Position numbers and translations under genes: made by a program. 64,000 bases of DNA from Luteipulveratus mongoliensis (lineage in GTDB: Bacteria; Actinomycetota; Actinomycetes; Actinomycetales; Dermatophilaceae): NCBI RefSeq assembly GCF_001190945.1, contig NZ_CP011112.1:4650001-4714000 (forward strand), read 5' to 3'. This document shows positions 24,983 to 33,156 of this stretch, one piece after another (position 1 is the first letter of the stretch; each line of letters starts with the position of its first letter). The notes beneath the pieces are model-generated. The model saw only the letters and a list, made by a program, of their open reading frames with translations, ran no database searches and had not been told where the DNA came from.

Positions 24983-25519
24983 TCAGTCGTGATGAACGTG
25001 CTTGCAGCGACGCAACAGCGCCCGCACCCGAGCCATGAGCTCGGGAAGCCGGAACGGCTTGGTCACGTAGTCGTCGGCTCCAGCATCGAGCCCGACGACG
25101 ACGTCCATGCGGCCCGACCGAGCGGACAGGATCAGGATCGGCATCCGATGGCCCGCACGGCGCAGCTGTCGACAGAGGTCCAGTCCATCAGCATCGGGAA
25201 GCTTCAGGTCGAGGATGACCATGTGCGGGCCTTCATCGACCGCCTCCATCGCGGCGATGCCCGTATCAGCGACCCGAACAACAAGGCCCTCCCGGCGCAG
25301 CGCTCGCGACAGCGGCTCCGCGACCGACGGGTCGTCGTCCACCAGCAAGACATGCGTCCTGCTGTCGTCCTCCACCACGCCAGTTCCCCTGCGCTCCAAT
25401 GTCATTGCGACGGACCCAACGCGGTCACCCATCACTGCCCCTCTTGAGCCCAACCAATGCGCAGACAGATCGCTGAGGTCTTCCAAGCCACCCGAGCCAA
25501 CCTCGCAGAGCGTGCTCAT
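24983..25519 (-). CDS. Receiver-only response regulator (output domain missing)
   Basis: The only recognisable domain is a receiver: THVLLVDDDPSVAEPLSRAL, phospho-acceptor in MVILDLKLPDADG, Thr/Ser in ILILSARS and Lys in DDYVTKPFRLPELMARVRALLRR. In OmpR-type proteins this linker leads to a winged helix, but here the frame stops five residues later (KHVHHD) with only about 60 bp to the next gene. It is therefore either a single-domain regulator or the truncated remnant of one. The frame opens at 25519 in an ATGA overlap with the upstream gene, but the receiver starts only at about residue 54; a GTG at 25378 with AGGGGA upstream is an equally good start. No kinase is adjacent. Confidence 0.7.
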   Translation of the reverse strand: MSTLCEVGSGGLEDLSDLSAHWLGSRGAVMGDRVGSVAMTLERRGTGVVEDDSRTHVLLVDDDPSVAEPLSRALRREGLVVRVADTGIAAMEAVDEGPHMVILDLKLPDADGLDLCRQLRRAGHRMPILILSARSGRMDVVVGLDAGADDYVTKPFRLPELMARVRALLRRCKHVHHD

Positions 25520-25986
25520 CGCGCTTCGGCTAGAGCGAGATCGGAAGTGACCTGGCGGATCACGTCCGTCAGACGTCGACCGGCGACCTGCCGCATACTC
25601 AGCCTGCGCAGTCCGACTCGCTCTCGCACGTCATTGACGGCCTCGGTCAGTCGCAGTCCCAACGGGGAGTGGCTTCCCGATGGATGTGGGGTAGTCCGTT
25701 CGAGGTCTTGCCAGACCTGGACCTGGAACGCATCCAGGCAGAGGTAGGTCCGCACCTGCTCGACCAGCGCGGGGTCGTCGGCCACGGCGACCATGTCTCC
25801 CCGATGAGCGATCAGCAGACGCAGGAGAACGGGCTCATCGAACTCGTGAGCCCACGGCTCGTACTCCTCGATGATCGCCCTCGCCCGTCGGTACCGCTCT
25901 CTGTTCGCACCCAACGACGTCCCCTCGACACCAAGGCCGATCATGTCGCTCGGTGACCAGTCCGCAACCTGCTCAAACGTGCTCAC
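25516..25986 (-). CDS. Protein of unknown function
   Basis: A 156-aa soluble protein I do not recognise. It is rich in charged residues, with predicted helices around RERYRRARAIIEEYEPWAHE, PVLLRLLIAHRGDM and LGLRLTEAVNDVRERVGLRR, and no signal peptide or membrane segment. The end overlaps the receiver gene by 4 bp, suggesting co-translation. Divergent from the XRE regulator at 26120, 133 bp away. Confidence 0.55.
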   Translation of the reverse strand: MSTFEQVADWSPSDMIGLGVEGTSLGANRERYRRARAIIEEYEPWAHEFDEPVLLRLLIAHRGDMVAVADDPALVEQVRTYLCLDAFQVQVWQDLERTTPHPSGSHSPLGLRLTEAVNDVRERVGLRRLSMRQVAGRRLTDVIRQVTSDLALAEAR

Positions 25987-26070
25987 GCCGCCGTCCCTCC
26001 CGGAGTTCGCTGCCTTGAAGTCCTTTCGCTTCAGAGTCGCGCCGGTCGTCTACGTTGTGGAGTAGGTACG

Positions 26071-26095
26071 CGTTGGCTGACAACGTTGGCTGACA
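26071..26095. promoter_or_regulatory. Tandem direct repeat upstream of the XRE regulator
   Basis: CGTTGGCTGACA occurs at 26071-26082 and again at 26084-26095, period 13 bp. It lies between two divergent genes and 25 bp before the XRE start, a likely regulator-binding site. Confidence 0.5.
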
Positions 26096-26119
26096 GCGTC
26101 GAGCGAATGGATCGGGTCT

Positions 26120-27340
26120 GTGGACTTCGGACGTGAGTTGCGCCGGCTGCGTGAGGAACGCGGCTTGTCCTTGCGCGCGCTGGGCGCTCGAACGCACTAC
26201 TCGTACGGCTATTTGCACGACGTTGAGCACGGCCGGAAACGGGCAACATTCGAGCTGGCCGCTCGGCTAGATGAAGCCCTCGCCGCAGAAGGGCGGCTAG
26301 TGGCATGCGCGACGTCTTCGAGTCCAATCGGAGAACTCGCCTCTGGTGCGCCACCGGTCAGCGACCTGCAGGTCATCGCCTCTGTCTGGGAGTGGGAGTT
26401 CCTCCCCGAGAACCCCGACGCGAGCCGAAGCCGTGGCCGACGCATCGGCGCGGCAGACGTTGAGATGCTTCGATCGGCCCGCACACGCTACGAGAACATG
26501 TACCGGCAGGTCGGCGGCGTAGCCACTATCGGCCGCGTCTCTAGCTTCCTCGATCAGCACGCGACCCCACTACTGCATGGCACCTTCACCGATAAGACGG
26601 GGCGCGGGCTGCATCAAGCCGCGGCGAGTCTTGCTGCCGTGGCTGGAATCTGCGCCTTCGATGCCGCCGACCACGATCTGGCGCGGCGCTACTTGCACGA
26701 TGCCCTTGGGCTCGCCCGCACTGGCGGAGATCGCGGCCTCGGTTGCTACGTCATTGCTCTGCTCGCAAACCAGTCGTTTCTTCTTGGCGACTACCCGCAG
26801 AGCCTGGCGTTCGCCGGAGCGGGGCTGCGCGCGACTGGACCGCAGATCTCGCAGGCGCTACGAGCAGACCTCTCGCTCACGCTGGCGAAGGCGTACGCAC
26901 GCTTGGGTGCCGCGACGGACTCTCATCAACAGATGACCGCCGCCGAGCGTGCTGCCTCAAACATTCGTCCCGAGAATGAGCCTCCCGAGACCAGTTATAT
27001 CCAGCCCGGCTTGGTCGAACTCCAGCTAGCCGAGGCTCTTACCCACCTCAATGACTTGAAGCCAGCACGCCGATTTGCTGAGCAAGCAGCGCGGATGCCA
27101 GCTCACCCCCGTGGACGCGTTCAACGCCTCGCCACTCTCGCCAGGGTTGAGTTGAGCGAGGGCGACGCGGACAGCGCTTCGGCCCTTGCCCACACGATGG
27201 TCGATGCGGCGACCGGCATGGAGTCCCACCAGCTCAAGAAGAGATTCGCCGAGTTGCGAGACCGGCTCTCACGTGTCGACTCTCCCGCAGTCGAAGGCGC
27301 AGTACAGCGGATCGAGCAGTTCCTCGCCGTCCCTCTCTAG
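26120..27340 (+). CDS. XRE family transcriptional regulator with a TPR-like C-terminal domain
   Basis: A 406-aa regulator. Residues 1-55 are a Cro/CI-type HTH (LRRLREERGLSLRALGARTHYSYGYLHDVEHGRKR). Residues from about 130 on are alpha-helical repeats with TPR-like pairs (DLARRYLHDALGLARTGGDRGLGCYVIALLA, RADLSLTLAKAYARLGA, VELQLAEALTHLNDL), as in Streptomyces regulators that sense peptides or other signals. The start is a GTG. It is followed 55 bp later by a Nudix hydrolase on the same strand, a recurrent pairing in actinobacteria that suggests control of or by a nucleotide metabolite (inference). Confidence 0.83.
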   Translation: MDFGRELRRLREERGLSLRALGARTHYSYGYLHDVEHGRKRATFELAARLDEALAAEGRLVACATSSSPIGELASGAPPVSDLQVIASVWEWEFLPENPDASRSRGRRIGAADVEMLRSARTRYENMYRQVGGVATIGRVSSFLDQHATPLLHGTFTDKTGRGLHQAAASLAAVAGICAFDAADHDLARRYLHDALGLARTGGDRGLGCYVIALLANQSFLLGDYPQSLAFAGAGLRATGPQISQALRADLSLTLAKAYARLGAATDSHQQMTAAERAASNIRPENEPPETSYIQPGLVELQLAEALTHLNDLKPARRFAEQAARMPAHPRGRVQRLATLARVELSEGDADSASALAHTMVDAATGMESHQLKKRFAELRDRLSRVDSPAVEGAVQRIEQFLAVPL

Positions 27341-27395
27341 CCGTCCCTGTAGCGTGGCCCGCAGATCTGGGGGCGTAGCGGATGGAGACCCGACC

Positions 27396-27995
27396 ATGCA
27401 GTGGATCAACCACGGTGAGACAACGGTCTACGAGAACCCGTGGCTGACCGTCAACATGGCCGACGTCGAGCTCCCTGACGGCCGCCACCTGAGCCACACG
27501 GTTCTCCGCGAGAAGCCGGTCGCTCTCTGTGCTGCCCTCAACGAACGTCGCGAAGTCCTGATGCTGTACCGCCACCGATTCATTCCCGACACCTGGGGCT
27601 GGGAGGTGCCGGGTGGAGGTGTTGACGACGGCGAGAGCCTCGACGAGGCCGCTGCGCGAGAGCTGTTGGAAGAGACGGGCTGGAAGGCGACCGGCACCCT
27701 GAAACACCTCCTCAGTGTGGAGCCCGCCAACGGCATCTCGGATGCGACTTACCACCTGTACTGGACGGACCAGGTCGAGCATGTCGGCGAACCTGAGGAT
27801 GACTTCGAGTCCGCGCGCCGTGAATGGATTCCGCTCGTCAAGGTCCCCGAGATGATCGCAGCAGGAGAGATTCGAGGCGCTGACACCGTCGCCGGGCTCC
27901 TGCTCCTTCACCACCGAATGGTCGGGGCCAGCGAGCAGGCGGTCGACATGGCGAATCGCTTACCGAGCGGCCGCGGATCGCGGCCCCACATCTGA
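27396..27995 (+). CDS. Nudix hydrolase
   Basis: A 199-aa hydrolase with a perfect Nudix box (GX5EX7REUXEEXGU), read as GGVDDGESLDEAAARELLEE followed by TGW. The surrounding MLYRHRFIPDTWGWEVPGG and YHLYWTDQVEHVGEPEDDFES resemble ADP-ribose/ADP-sugar pyrophosphatases more than MutT. The ATG at 27396 has GGAG about 10 nt upstream and starts MQWINHGETTVYENPWL, typical for the group. Likely in an operon with the XRE regulator. Confidence 0.88.
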   Translation: MQWINHGETTVYENPWLTVNMADVELPDGRHLSHTVLREKPVALCAALNERREVLMLYRHRFIPDTWGWEVPGGGVDDGESLDEAAARELLEETGWKATGTLKHLLSVEPANGISDATYHLYWTDQVEHVGEPEDDFESARREWIPLVKVPEMIAAGEIRGADTVAGLLLLHHRMVGASEQAVDMANRLPSGRGSRPHI

Positions 27996-28030
27996 CGAAC
28001 AGTCCCGCGCTAGGCGGACTCATGCGAAAA

Positions 28031-28060
28031 CGAATTGCGAACAACGATGTTCGCAATTCG
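28031..28060. terminator. 13-bp-arm hairpin between convergent genes
   Basis: Arms 28031-28043 and 28048-28060 are perfectly complementary with a 4-nt loop. It lies 36 bp after the Nudix stop and 18 bp from the stop of the facing gene, so it probably ends both transcripts. Confidence 0.65.
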
Positions 28061-28077
28061 CCAGATTCTCACCCTGC

Positions 28078-28806
28078 TTACCGGCCCGGAGTCCTTCCGC
28101 CCGACGAGGCGCGATTGAGACGCATCTTGCGACGCCGGGTGACGTTGTACCACCACGCACGTTTGAACCGGGCCGGAATCCAGATGCGCGCTCGCTGCGG
28201 AAACCACTCTGGATCGGTCAAAGGGTCGCCGCCGATCCTGTCCGGATGGCCGTCCGTGGACCACCGCGGATTGCGGCCGAGCCACAAAGGTCCACGGTTA
28301 TCACTGTGATGCGGGTACACCGTGTAACCAAGTAGCGCCTGCACTCGACCATGCTTGCCAACATTCCAGCTCGAGGAGCTGTCCCACGTGCCGTTGCGCC
28401 ATCGCTTTTCAAAGTTCCTTGGGTCCTCCCGCCAGTCGCGAATCTCGGTCAGTAGCCAGGCATAGTGATCTACCAACCACGTGCCGTCCGTACGTTCTTC
28501 GATCGTGCGGACGAGATGCTGGACGACACGTGCCAGCGCTGGTTCGTCGCGCGCCGACAAAGCGCGCACCCGGGTCAATGCCGACATGACGTCTGCCTTG
28601 TCGCCCAGATAGGCAGGCACATCTTCACCCTGGTATGCGCGCATGATGGGCGGCCAGAGCAAGTCCTCAAGCACGGTCACAGCAGCGCTCAAGTCCTTAG
28701 CACGGTCGTGCTTCTCGTTCGACTTGATGGCGCTACGTGCGACTGCGAAGGAGACCAATCCACCCGTGAGTGTGCCGAACGCTGCAAGCACAAACGGGTC
28801 AGCCAT
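28078..28806 (-). CDS. Protein of unknown function with an N-terminal membrane anchor
   Basis: A 242-aa protein I do not recognise. DPFVLAAFGTLTGGLVSFAV is a single N-terminal hydrophobic segment, followed by KSNEKHDRAKDLSAAVTVLE and a mostly helical cytoplasmic part. The C-terminal half has many Trp, Arg and His (LGRNPRWSTDGHPDRIGG, FKRAWWYNVTRRRKMRLNR) and a basic tail. I chose the ATG at 28806; a GTG at 28845 adds 13 residues. Converges on the Nudix gene. It may belong to the same accessory cluster. Confidence 0.6.
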   Translation of the reverse strand: MADPFVLAAFGTLTGGLVSFAVARSAIKSNEKHDRAKDLSAAVTVLEDLLWPPIMRAYQGEDVPAYLGDKADVMSALTRVRALSARDEPALARVVQHLVRTIEERTDGTWLVDHYAWLLTEIRDWREDPRNFEKRWRNGTWDSSSSWNVGKHGRVQALLGYTVYPHHSDNRGPLWLGRNPRWSTDGHPDRIGGDPLTDPEWFPQRARIWIPARFKRAWWYNVTRRRKMRLNRASSGGRTPGR

Positions 28807-28986
28807 CGTCGCCACCGCCGCCGTGCCTGCATCGAACACCCGCACGCATCATCGACGGCTCCTATTCCGGGGCGCTAGAAGGCCGATGCTAGGCGAACCG
28901 ACTCCGCGAGGACGCGAAAAGTCAGTCCACCGGCCCGCCCATCTGCCTGCACCCTGCCTCAGGGCCGAGGCACGCTTCTCGGCGAA

Positions 28987-30462
28987 TCAGTCGACGCCGA
29001 AGATCTGCTTCAACGGGTCGATAGCGAAGTAGAGGACGAACAGCACTGCGATCAACCACATCAGCGGGTGCACCTGCGACGTCTTGCCGCGCACGACCTT
29101 GATCAGGACGTATGCGATGAAGCCGGCGCCGATGCCCGCGGTGATGGAGTACGAGAACGGCATCAGCACGATCGTCAGGAACGCCGGCAGCGCGATCTCG
29201 ATGTCGGCCCAGTCGATGTCCTTCGCCTGCTGCATCATCAGGAACCCGACGATGACCAGGGCAGGCGTGGCGGCCTCGTACGGCACGATGTCGACCAGTG
29301 GTGCGAGGAACGTCGCGAGCAGGAACAGGACGCCGGTCACGATCGAGGCGAGGCCGGTGCGCGCGCCGTCGCCGACACCTGCGGCCGACTCGATGTACGA
29401 CGTGTTGCTGCTGACCGAGGCCGCGCCACCGGCCGCCGCGGCGACCGAGTCGACGACCAGGATCTTCTGCGCGTTGGGCGGATTGCCTTCAGTATCAAGG
29501 AGTTTGCCCTCGGCGCCGACCGCGACCATCGTGCCCATCGTGTCGAAGAAGTCAGCCAGCAGCAGCGTGAAGATCGTCAGCAGCGCCGCGACCGCACCGA
29601 GCGACGAGAACGACCCGAGCAGTGAGAAGTCACCCAGCAGATCGAAATGCGGCGTGGCCACGACCTCGTCGGGCAGCTTCGGGACGTTGAGGCCCCACGC
29701 GCTGGGATTGACGACCTTGCCGGTGGCATCCGTCTGGCTGCCGATGTCGGCGATCGCCTCGACAATGATCGCGAGCACGGTGGCGCCGACGATCCCGTAG
29801 AGGATCGCGCCCTTCACCTTCTTGACCAGCAGTACGACCATCGCGATCAGCCCGAGGCAGAAGACCAGGGTCGGCCAGCCGCGCAGGTTGCCGCCCACAC
29901 CGAGCTCCAGCGGTACGCCCGCAGCCGGCTTGCGGACGAATCCCGCGTCCACGAACGCGATCAGCGTCAAGAACATCCCGATACCGATGGTGATCGCCGT
30001 CTTGAGCGACGCCGGGATGGCGTAGAAGACGGCTTTCCGGAAACCGGTCAGCACCAGGACCAGGATGATGATGCCCTCGAGCACCACCAGACCCATCGCG
30101 TCCTGCCACGACACCTTGGGCTGCGCGGCGATGCTGAACGCGACGAAAGCATTGAGGCCGAGGCCGGTCGCGAGCGCCAACGGGTAGTTGGCGTACGCCC
30201 CCATCAGGATCGTCATCACGCCGGCGACCAACGCCGTACACGCAGCAACGAGAGCGAGATTGGGCGACGTACCGCCGCCGAGGTAGTGGCCGGTCCCGTC
30301 CTTGACGGTGCCGATGATGAGCGGGTTGAGCACCACGATGTAGGCCATCGTGAAGAACGTGACGAAGCCGCCACGGACCTCTCGGGTCAGCGTCGAGCCG
30401 CGCTCGCTGATGCGGAAGTACTTGTCCAGGCCGTTGCTCACCTGCGGCGTTGTCGTACTCAT
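28987..30462 (-). CDS. NCS2 family nucleobase permease (AzgA/PbuG-like)
   Basis: A 491-aa transporter with 12-14 membrane segments. The start LDKYFRISERGSTLTREVRGGFVTFFTMAYIVVLNP is diagnostic for the adenine/guanine/hypoxanthine branch of NCS2. Substrate-site regions FDTMGTMVAVGAEGKLLD and SSNTSYIESAAGVGDGARTG are intact. Likely proton-coupled purine uptake. TAGTCT plus 6 nt precedes the ATG (leaderless pattern). Divergent from the DUF2530 gene. No purine riboswitch is evident. Confidence 0.92.
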   Translation of the reverse strand: MSTTTPQVSNGLDKYFRISERGSTLTREVRGGFVTFFTMAYIVVLNPLIIGTVKDGTGHYLGGGTSPNLALVAACTALVAGVMTILMGAYANYPLALATGLGLNAFVAFSIAAQPKVSWQDAMGLVVLEGIIILVLVLTGFRKAVFYAIPASLKTAITIGIGMFLTLIAFVDAGFVRKPAAGVPLELGVGGNLRGWPTLVFCLGLIAMVVLLVKKVKGAILYGIVGATVLAIIVEAIADIGSQTDATGKVVNPSAWGLNVPKLPDEVVATPHFDLLGDFSLLGSFSSLGAVAALLTIFTLLLADFFDTMGTMVAVGAEGKLLDTEGNPPNAQKILVVDSVAAAAGGAASVSSNTSYIESAAGVGDGARTGLASIVTGVLFLLATFLAPLVDIVPYEAATPALVIVGFLMMQQAKDIDWADIEIALPAFLTIVLMPFSYSITAGIGAGFIAYVLIKVVRGKTSQVHPLMWLIAVLFVLYFAIDPLKQIFGVD

Positions 30463-30514
30463 GCGCGCAGACTAGGGGGATCGGTGGGTGCGATGCGGCC
30501 TTACGCTTGGCCTT

Positions 30515-30763
30515 GTGACCAATCCGGCAACGCCTCCGCACTACGACTCGGAGCACCCGACCGCGCTGCCCTTCGACACCCTGCGGGTGGTCGAGATCGG
30601 GATCGCGCTGTGGGCGATCGCTCTGGTGGCCGCGCTGGCCATCCCCGCACTGCACGAAGGTGACCGCGACTGGTGGCCCTGGGTGCCTGTCGCCGGCATG
30701 GCCTTGGGCGCGCTCGGCTGGGTCTACCTGCGCCGCGGCCGCGGCAACGCCGCCGAAGCCTGA
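30515..30763 (+). CDS. DUF2530 family membrane protein
   Basis: An 82-aa protein with a short Pro-rich cytoplasmic N-terminus (HYDSEHPTALPFDTLRVVEIG) and two membrane helices (ALWAIALVAALAIPAL, WVPVAGMALGALGWVYL) ending in a basic tail. It matches the actinobacterial DUF2530 family, of unknown function, often beside NCS2 permeases. The GTG at 30515 is 7 nt after TACGCT, a leaderless start; the ATG at 30488 lies upstream of that promoter. The 119 bp after it contain nothing I can identify. Confidence 0.8.
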   Translation: MTNPATPPHYDSEHPTALPFDTLRVVEIGIALWAIALVAALAIPALHEGDRDWWPWVPVAGMALGALGWVYLRRGRGNAAEA

Positions 30764-30882
30764 TTGCGCACCGTCAGAAGAGGCTGGCCCGAGAGCTCGT
30801 CTACCTCGCCGGTGTCAACAGCCGCCTGCAGCGCCAGAAATGAGACCTGTCTTGGTCGCACGATCGTGCCAGTCGGGTCGGC

Positions 30883-31373
30883 TCAGGGCTCGTGTGTGCC
30901 GGCCAGGATCCGTAGCGAGATCTCTGCACGCGGCCGTAGGTTCGAGGGGATCGCGCCCCAGGCCGCGTGGGAGTCTGGCAGGTTGCGCGACAGTGCCGCG
31001 ATCCTGCTGGTGTCCGAACCTGTCCACTGTGCGTCGTCGTCTCTGATCGCATCGGCGTCCTCGACGGTGGCTGCCAGCATCGCAGCGTCCTCGAGATGGC
31101 GGTCCTTGTCGCGCGAGTCTTGAAGGTACGCACCGCCTTTCAGCGTCATCGCGCCTAGGACGTTCGGCACGCTGATCGTGACCGGTGGGTCGGCGGTGAT
31201 GGTGCAGTCGACGGTCTTGCGCAGTGCGCTGGTCCCGCCGGGTGCCCGAGTCCGCCGATGAGCGTCCAGGACGTTGCCGGCATTGCTCGAGCCAGCTCGA
31301 ATGCCTGGGGCCAAGGTCGCCCGAACCCGCCGGGTGGCGGCTGGACCTCCCACTGGGTCCGGGCGCTGGTCAC
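30883..31373 (-). pseudogene. Broken AbiEii-like nucleotidyltransferase toxin gene
   Basis: The gene opens with a GTG overlapping the stop of the upstream HTH gene (GTGA at 31370-31373). Its first 40 residues read VQPPPGGFGRPWPQAFELAR...TSWTLIGGL, the start of an AbiEii-like nucleotidyltransferase. Right after WTLIGGL the frame is lost. The rest continues in another frame as SALRKTVDCTITADPPVTISV, then LGAMTLKGGAYLQDSRDKDR, LEDAAMLAATVEDADAI and LRPRAEISLRILAG, resembling the C-terminal part of the same family. The catalytic G-S/T-x-D-x-D region expected between these parts is missing. I read this as an internal deletion with frameshift. Family assignment is from memory of motif style, not from a search. 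Confidence 0.55.
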
Positions 31374-32023
31374 AGCACTGACTCGAGGTACCTCGTCGCG
31401 GCTGCCTTCTCACGCGTCAACCCGCGCTCGATCAGGTCCAGTGCGGTGGTCACCGATCCGATGACGAAGGGCACCTCCGTGGCGTGTACGAGTACGTCAC
31501 CCTCGGCGTCGCCGATCAGCCCGAACCGCTGCTCGAGCTCGTTCACGGCCAGCGTGTACCCCTCGACCCGATCCCCCTCTGCTCTGGTCAGGTCCAGGTC
31601 CACCCCGAGCTCGTCCTCCCCCAGCCTCGACACACCGCTCAGCGCGAGCTCGGTGGCCAGCGCCGCTCGAGTGCGACGTGTCTGGGTGTACCGCCGCGTG
31701 AGCGCCCGGTCACTCGCCAGCCGCACGAGCTCCTCGACCGAGACTTCGCCCAGTCGCCGCTTCAGACGAGATCGGGCACTTCCGACCAGCCGTGTGGTCT
31801 CCCCCTGCTGGAGCAGCTCGATCGCGGCCCAGGCTGTGTTCGCGGTCCATCGCCGGCCGCGGCTGTGCTGCCCTCGAAGGATGGACGTGACGCTTTCGTC
31901 GTCCACCAGCACTGACCGCCCGACCCGCCGTACGACCTGCAGCCGGCCGGTCTGGGCAAGCCGCTGCGCCTGGCGCTGATTCACGCCAAGTCGGGTTGCC
32001 GCATCATCCAGCGTGATCTCCAT
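31370..32023 (-). CDS. Excisionase-type HTH protein, likely AbiEi-like antitoxin/regulator
   Basis: A 217-aa protein. Residues 1-50 are a MerR/excisionase-type HTH (ITLDDAATRLGVNQRQAQRLAQTGRL then VGRSVLVDDESV), followed by a helical part with RRWTANTAWAAIELLQQGETTRLVGSARSRLKRRL and SVEELVRLASDRALTRRY. Actinobacterial proteins of this shape precede AbiEii-type nucleotidyltransferases. The gene is intact with a 10-bp-arm inverted repeat immediately upstream, so autoregulation is likely. The toxin-like gene behind it is broken, leaving an orphan regulator. Confidence 0.65.
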   Translation of the reverse strand: MEITLDDAATRLGVNQRQAQRLAQTGRLQVVRRVGRSVLVDDESVTSILRGQHSRGRRWTANTAWAAIELLQQGETTRLVGSARSRLKRRLGEVSVEELVRLASDRALTRRYTQTRRTRAALATELALSGVSRLGEDELGVDLDLTRAEGDRVEGYTLAVNELEQRFGLIGDAEGDVLVHATEVPFVIGSVTTALDLIERGLTREKAAATRYLESVL

Positions 32024-32024
32024 A

Positions 32025-32056
32025 ACTGAAATAGTCGCTTAACCGTCTATATCAGT
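32025..32056. promoter_or_regulatory. Inverted-repeat operator before the HTH antitoxin-like gene
   Basis: ACTGAAATAG (32025-32034) and CTATATCAGT (32047-32056) match as an inverted repeat with one mismatch and a 12-bp spacer. The AT-rich block starts 2 bp before the start codon and also contains -10-like sequences on the minus strand. Confidence 0.6.
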
Positions 32057-32145
32057 CAATCCTTCCACTTTGGCGACCCAACTGGGCACACCAACGGCTC
32101 GTTCCAACAGGCCATGACTGGGACCTCGGCGTGGCGTCCTGATCG

Positions 32146-32397
32146 TCAGGTGGTCGAGTCTTCGTCGGACTCGTCGTAGACCGTCCGGTGGATCTCGTGG
32201 CCTTCGTCGTCCTCGTCGTACGTCTCGGTCACGGTGGTACGACGGCGGTGGCGGCCGTAGTAGTTGACCGCGATCACGGCACTGCCTGCGAGCATCAGGA
32301 TCACGCCGGTCGTCTGGATGTCGAAGCCCTTAGGCTCCCACCTGACCGCGAAGGTCAGGATGGATCCGAAGACGAGCATGCCGATCCCGCCGCCCAT
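32146..32397 (-). CDS. DUF6458-like small membrane protein
   Basis: An 83-aa protein with two membrane helices (GGGIGMLVFGSILTFAVRW and TTGVILMLAGSAVIAVNYYG) and a charged C-terminus (TETYDEDDEGHEIHR). The layout M-G-x-G-x...G-x-I-L-x-F-A-V matches actinobacterial DUF6458 proteins; function unknown. Its ATG overlaps the stop of the DUF3027 gene (TAATG). Last gene of the Csp/DUF3027/DUF6458 operon. Confidence 0.75.
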   Translation of the reverse strand: MGGGIGMLVFGSILTFAVRWEPKGFDIQTTGVILMLAGSAVIAVNYYGRHRRRTTVTETYDEDDEGHEIHRTVYDESDEDSTT

Positions 32398-33149
32398 TAC
32401 TGCACCAGGTCTATGGCGAACTCGTCGAGCACCGGTGGGTCGATGTGCTCGGGCTTCGGCGGTGCCGCGTCGGCCTCGGAGTGCGCACCGCACCCGTGAT
32501 CGAGCGAGACGACGGTGCCATCGGATGGTGACCAGGCGCTGGCGCAGACGCCGAACACCTGACGGAGCACACCGGACATCGGCACGAAGTAGCCACACGT
32601 GGAGCACGGAGCCGGGGCCTGCTCGGCCAGCTCGGTGTGCGGACCGTGGTCACCGTCGTACCAGCGCTGCGCGGCGTCGTCGCGACCCTCGCCCGACAGC
32701 ACGCGCGGGCGGCCGAGGCCCAGCTCGAAGAACGCCATCTCGTCGACGTCCTCCTCGCCCGTGGCCTCGAAACCTGCCTCGAGCAGCGGGTCGGCCTCGA
32801 CGAAGGCGGTGATGTCGCCAGGGCCGATGTCGCCGGGAGCCAGGCGATCGGCGTACGGGAGCCACTCGGGCGACAGCATCGCGGCGTCGCCCGGGACGAG
32901 GTTGGTCTCGCTGACCGTCGCGAACTTCTGGCGGGGCACCCGCGCGACGGTGACGGCCCAGAGCCAGCCCGGATAGGCGCGGCTGGTGCACTCGAAGTAG
33001 TGCGTCGCGACGCGCTCCCCGTCCATGGTGACGCGGACGTGCTCGCCGACGGTGCCGGGCGTGGCGATGCTCTCGGCCGCCTCGCGTGCCAGGTCCACGG
33101 CAGCAGCCAGGACCTTGTCCTGCTTGACGGTGCCGTTCTTGGGAGCCAT
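32397..33149 (-). CDS. DUF3027 domain-containing protein
   Basis: A 250-aa actinobacterial protein. AREAAESIATPGTVGEHVRV, ATHYFECTSRAYPGWLWAVTV and MLSPEWLPYADRLAPGDIGPGD are typical DUF3027 segments. The C-terminal part has CSTCGYFVPMSGVLRQVFGVCA, whose Cys residues with a later DHGCG could bind zinc. Function unknown. It starts 7 bp after the cold-shock gene stop and is co-transcribed with it. Confidence 0.85.
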   Translation of the reverse strand: MAPKNGTVKQDKVLAAAVDLAREAAESIATPGTVGEHVRVTMDGERVATHYFECTSRAYPGWLWAVTVARVPRQKFATVSETNLVPGDAAMLSPEWLPYADRLAPGDIGPGDITAFVEADPLLEAGFEATGEEDVDEMAFFELGLGRPRVLSGEGRDDAAQRWYDGDHGPHTELAEQAPAPCSTCGYFVPMSGVLRQVFGVCASAWSPSDGTVVSLDHGCGAHSEADAAPPKPEHIDPPVLDEFAIDLVQ

Positions 33150-33156
33150 CAGAAGA

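Noticed and set aside
30764-31123. Plus-strand open frame of about 119 codons
   Set aside because: Ser/Arg-rich composition, no start signal and no family; the opposite strand carries the recognisable AbiEii-like remnant.
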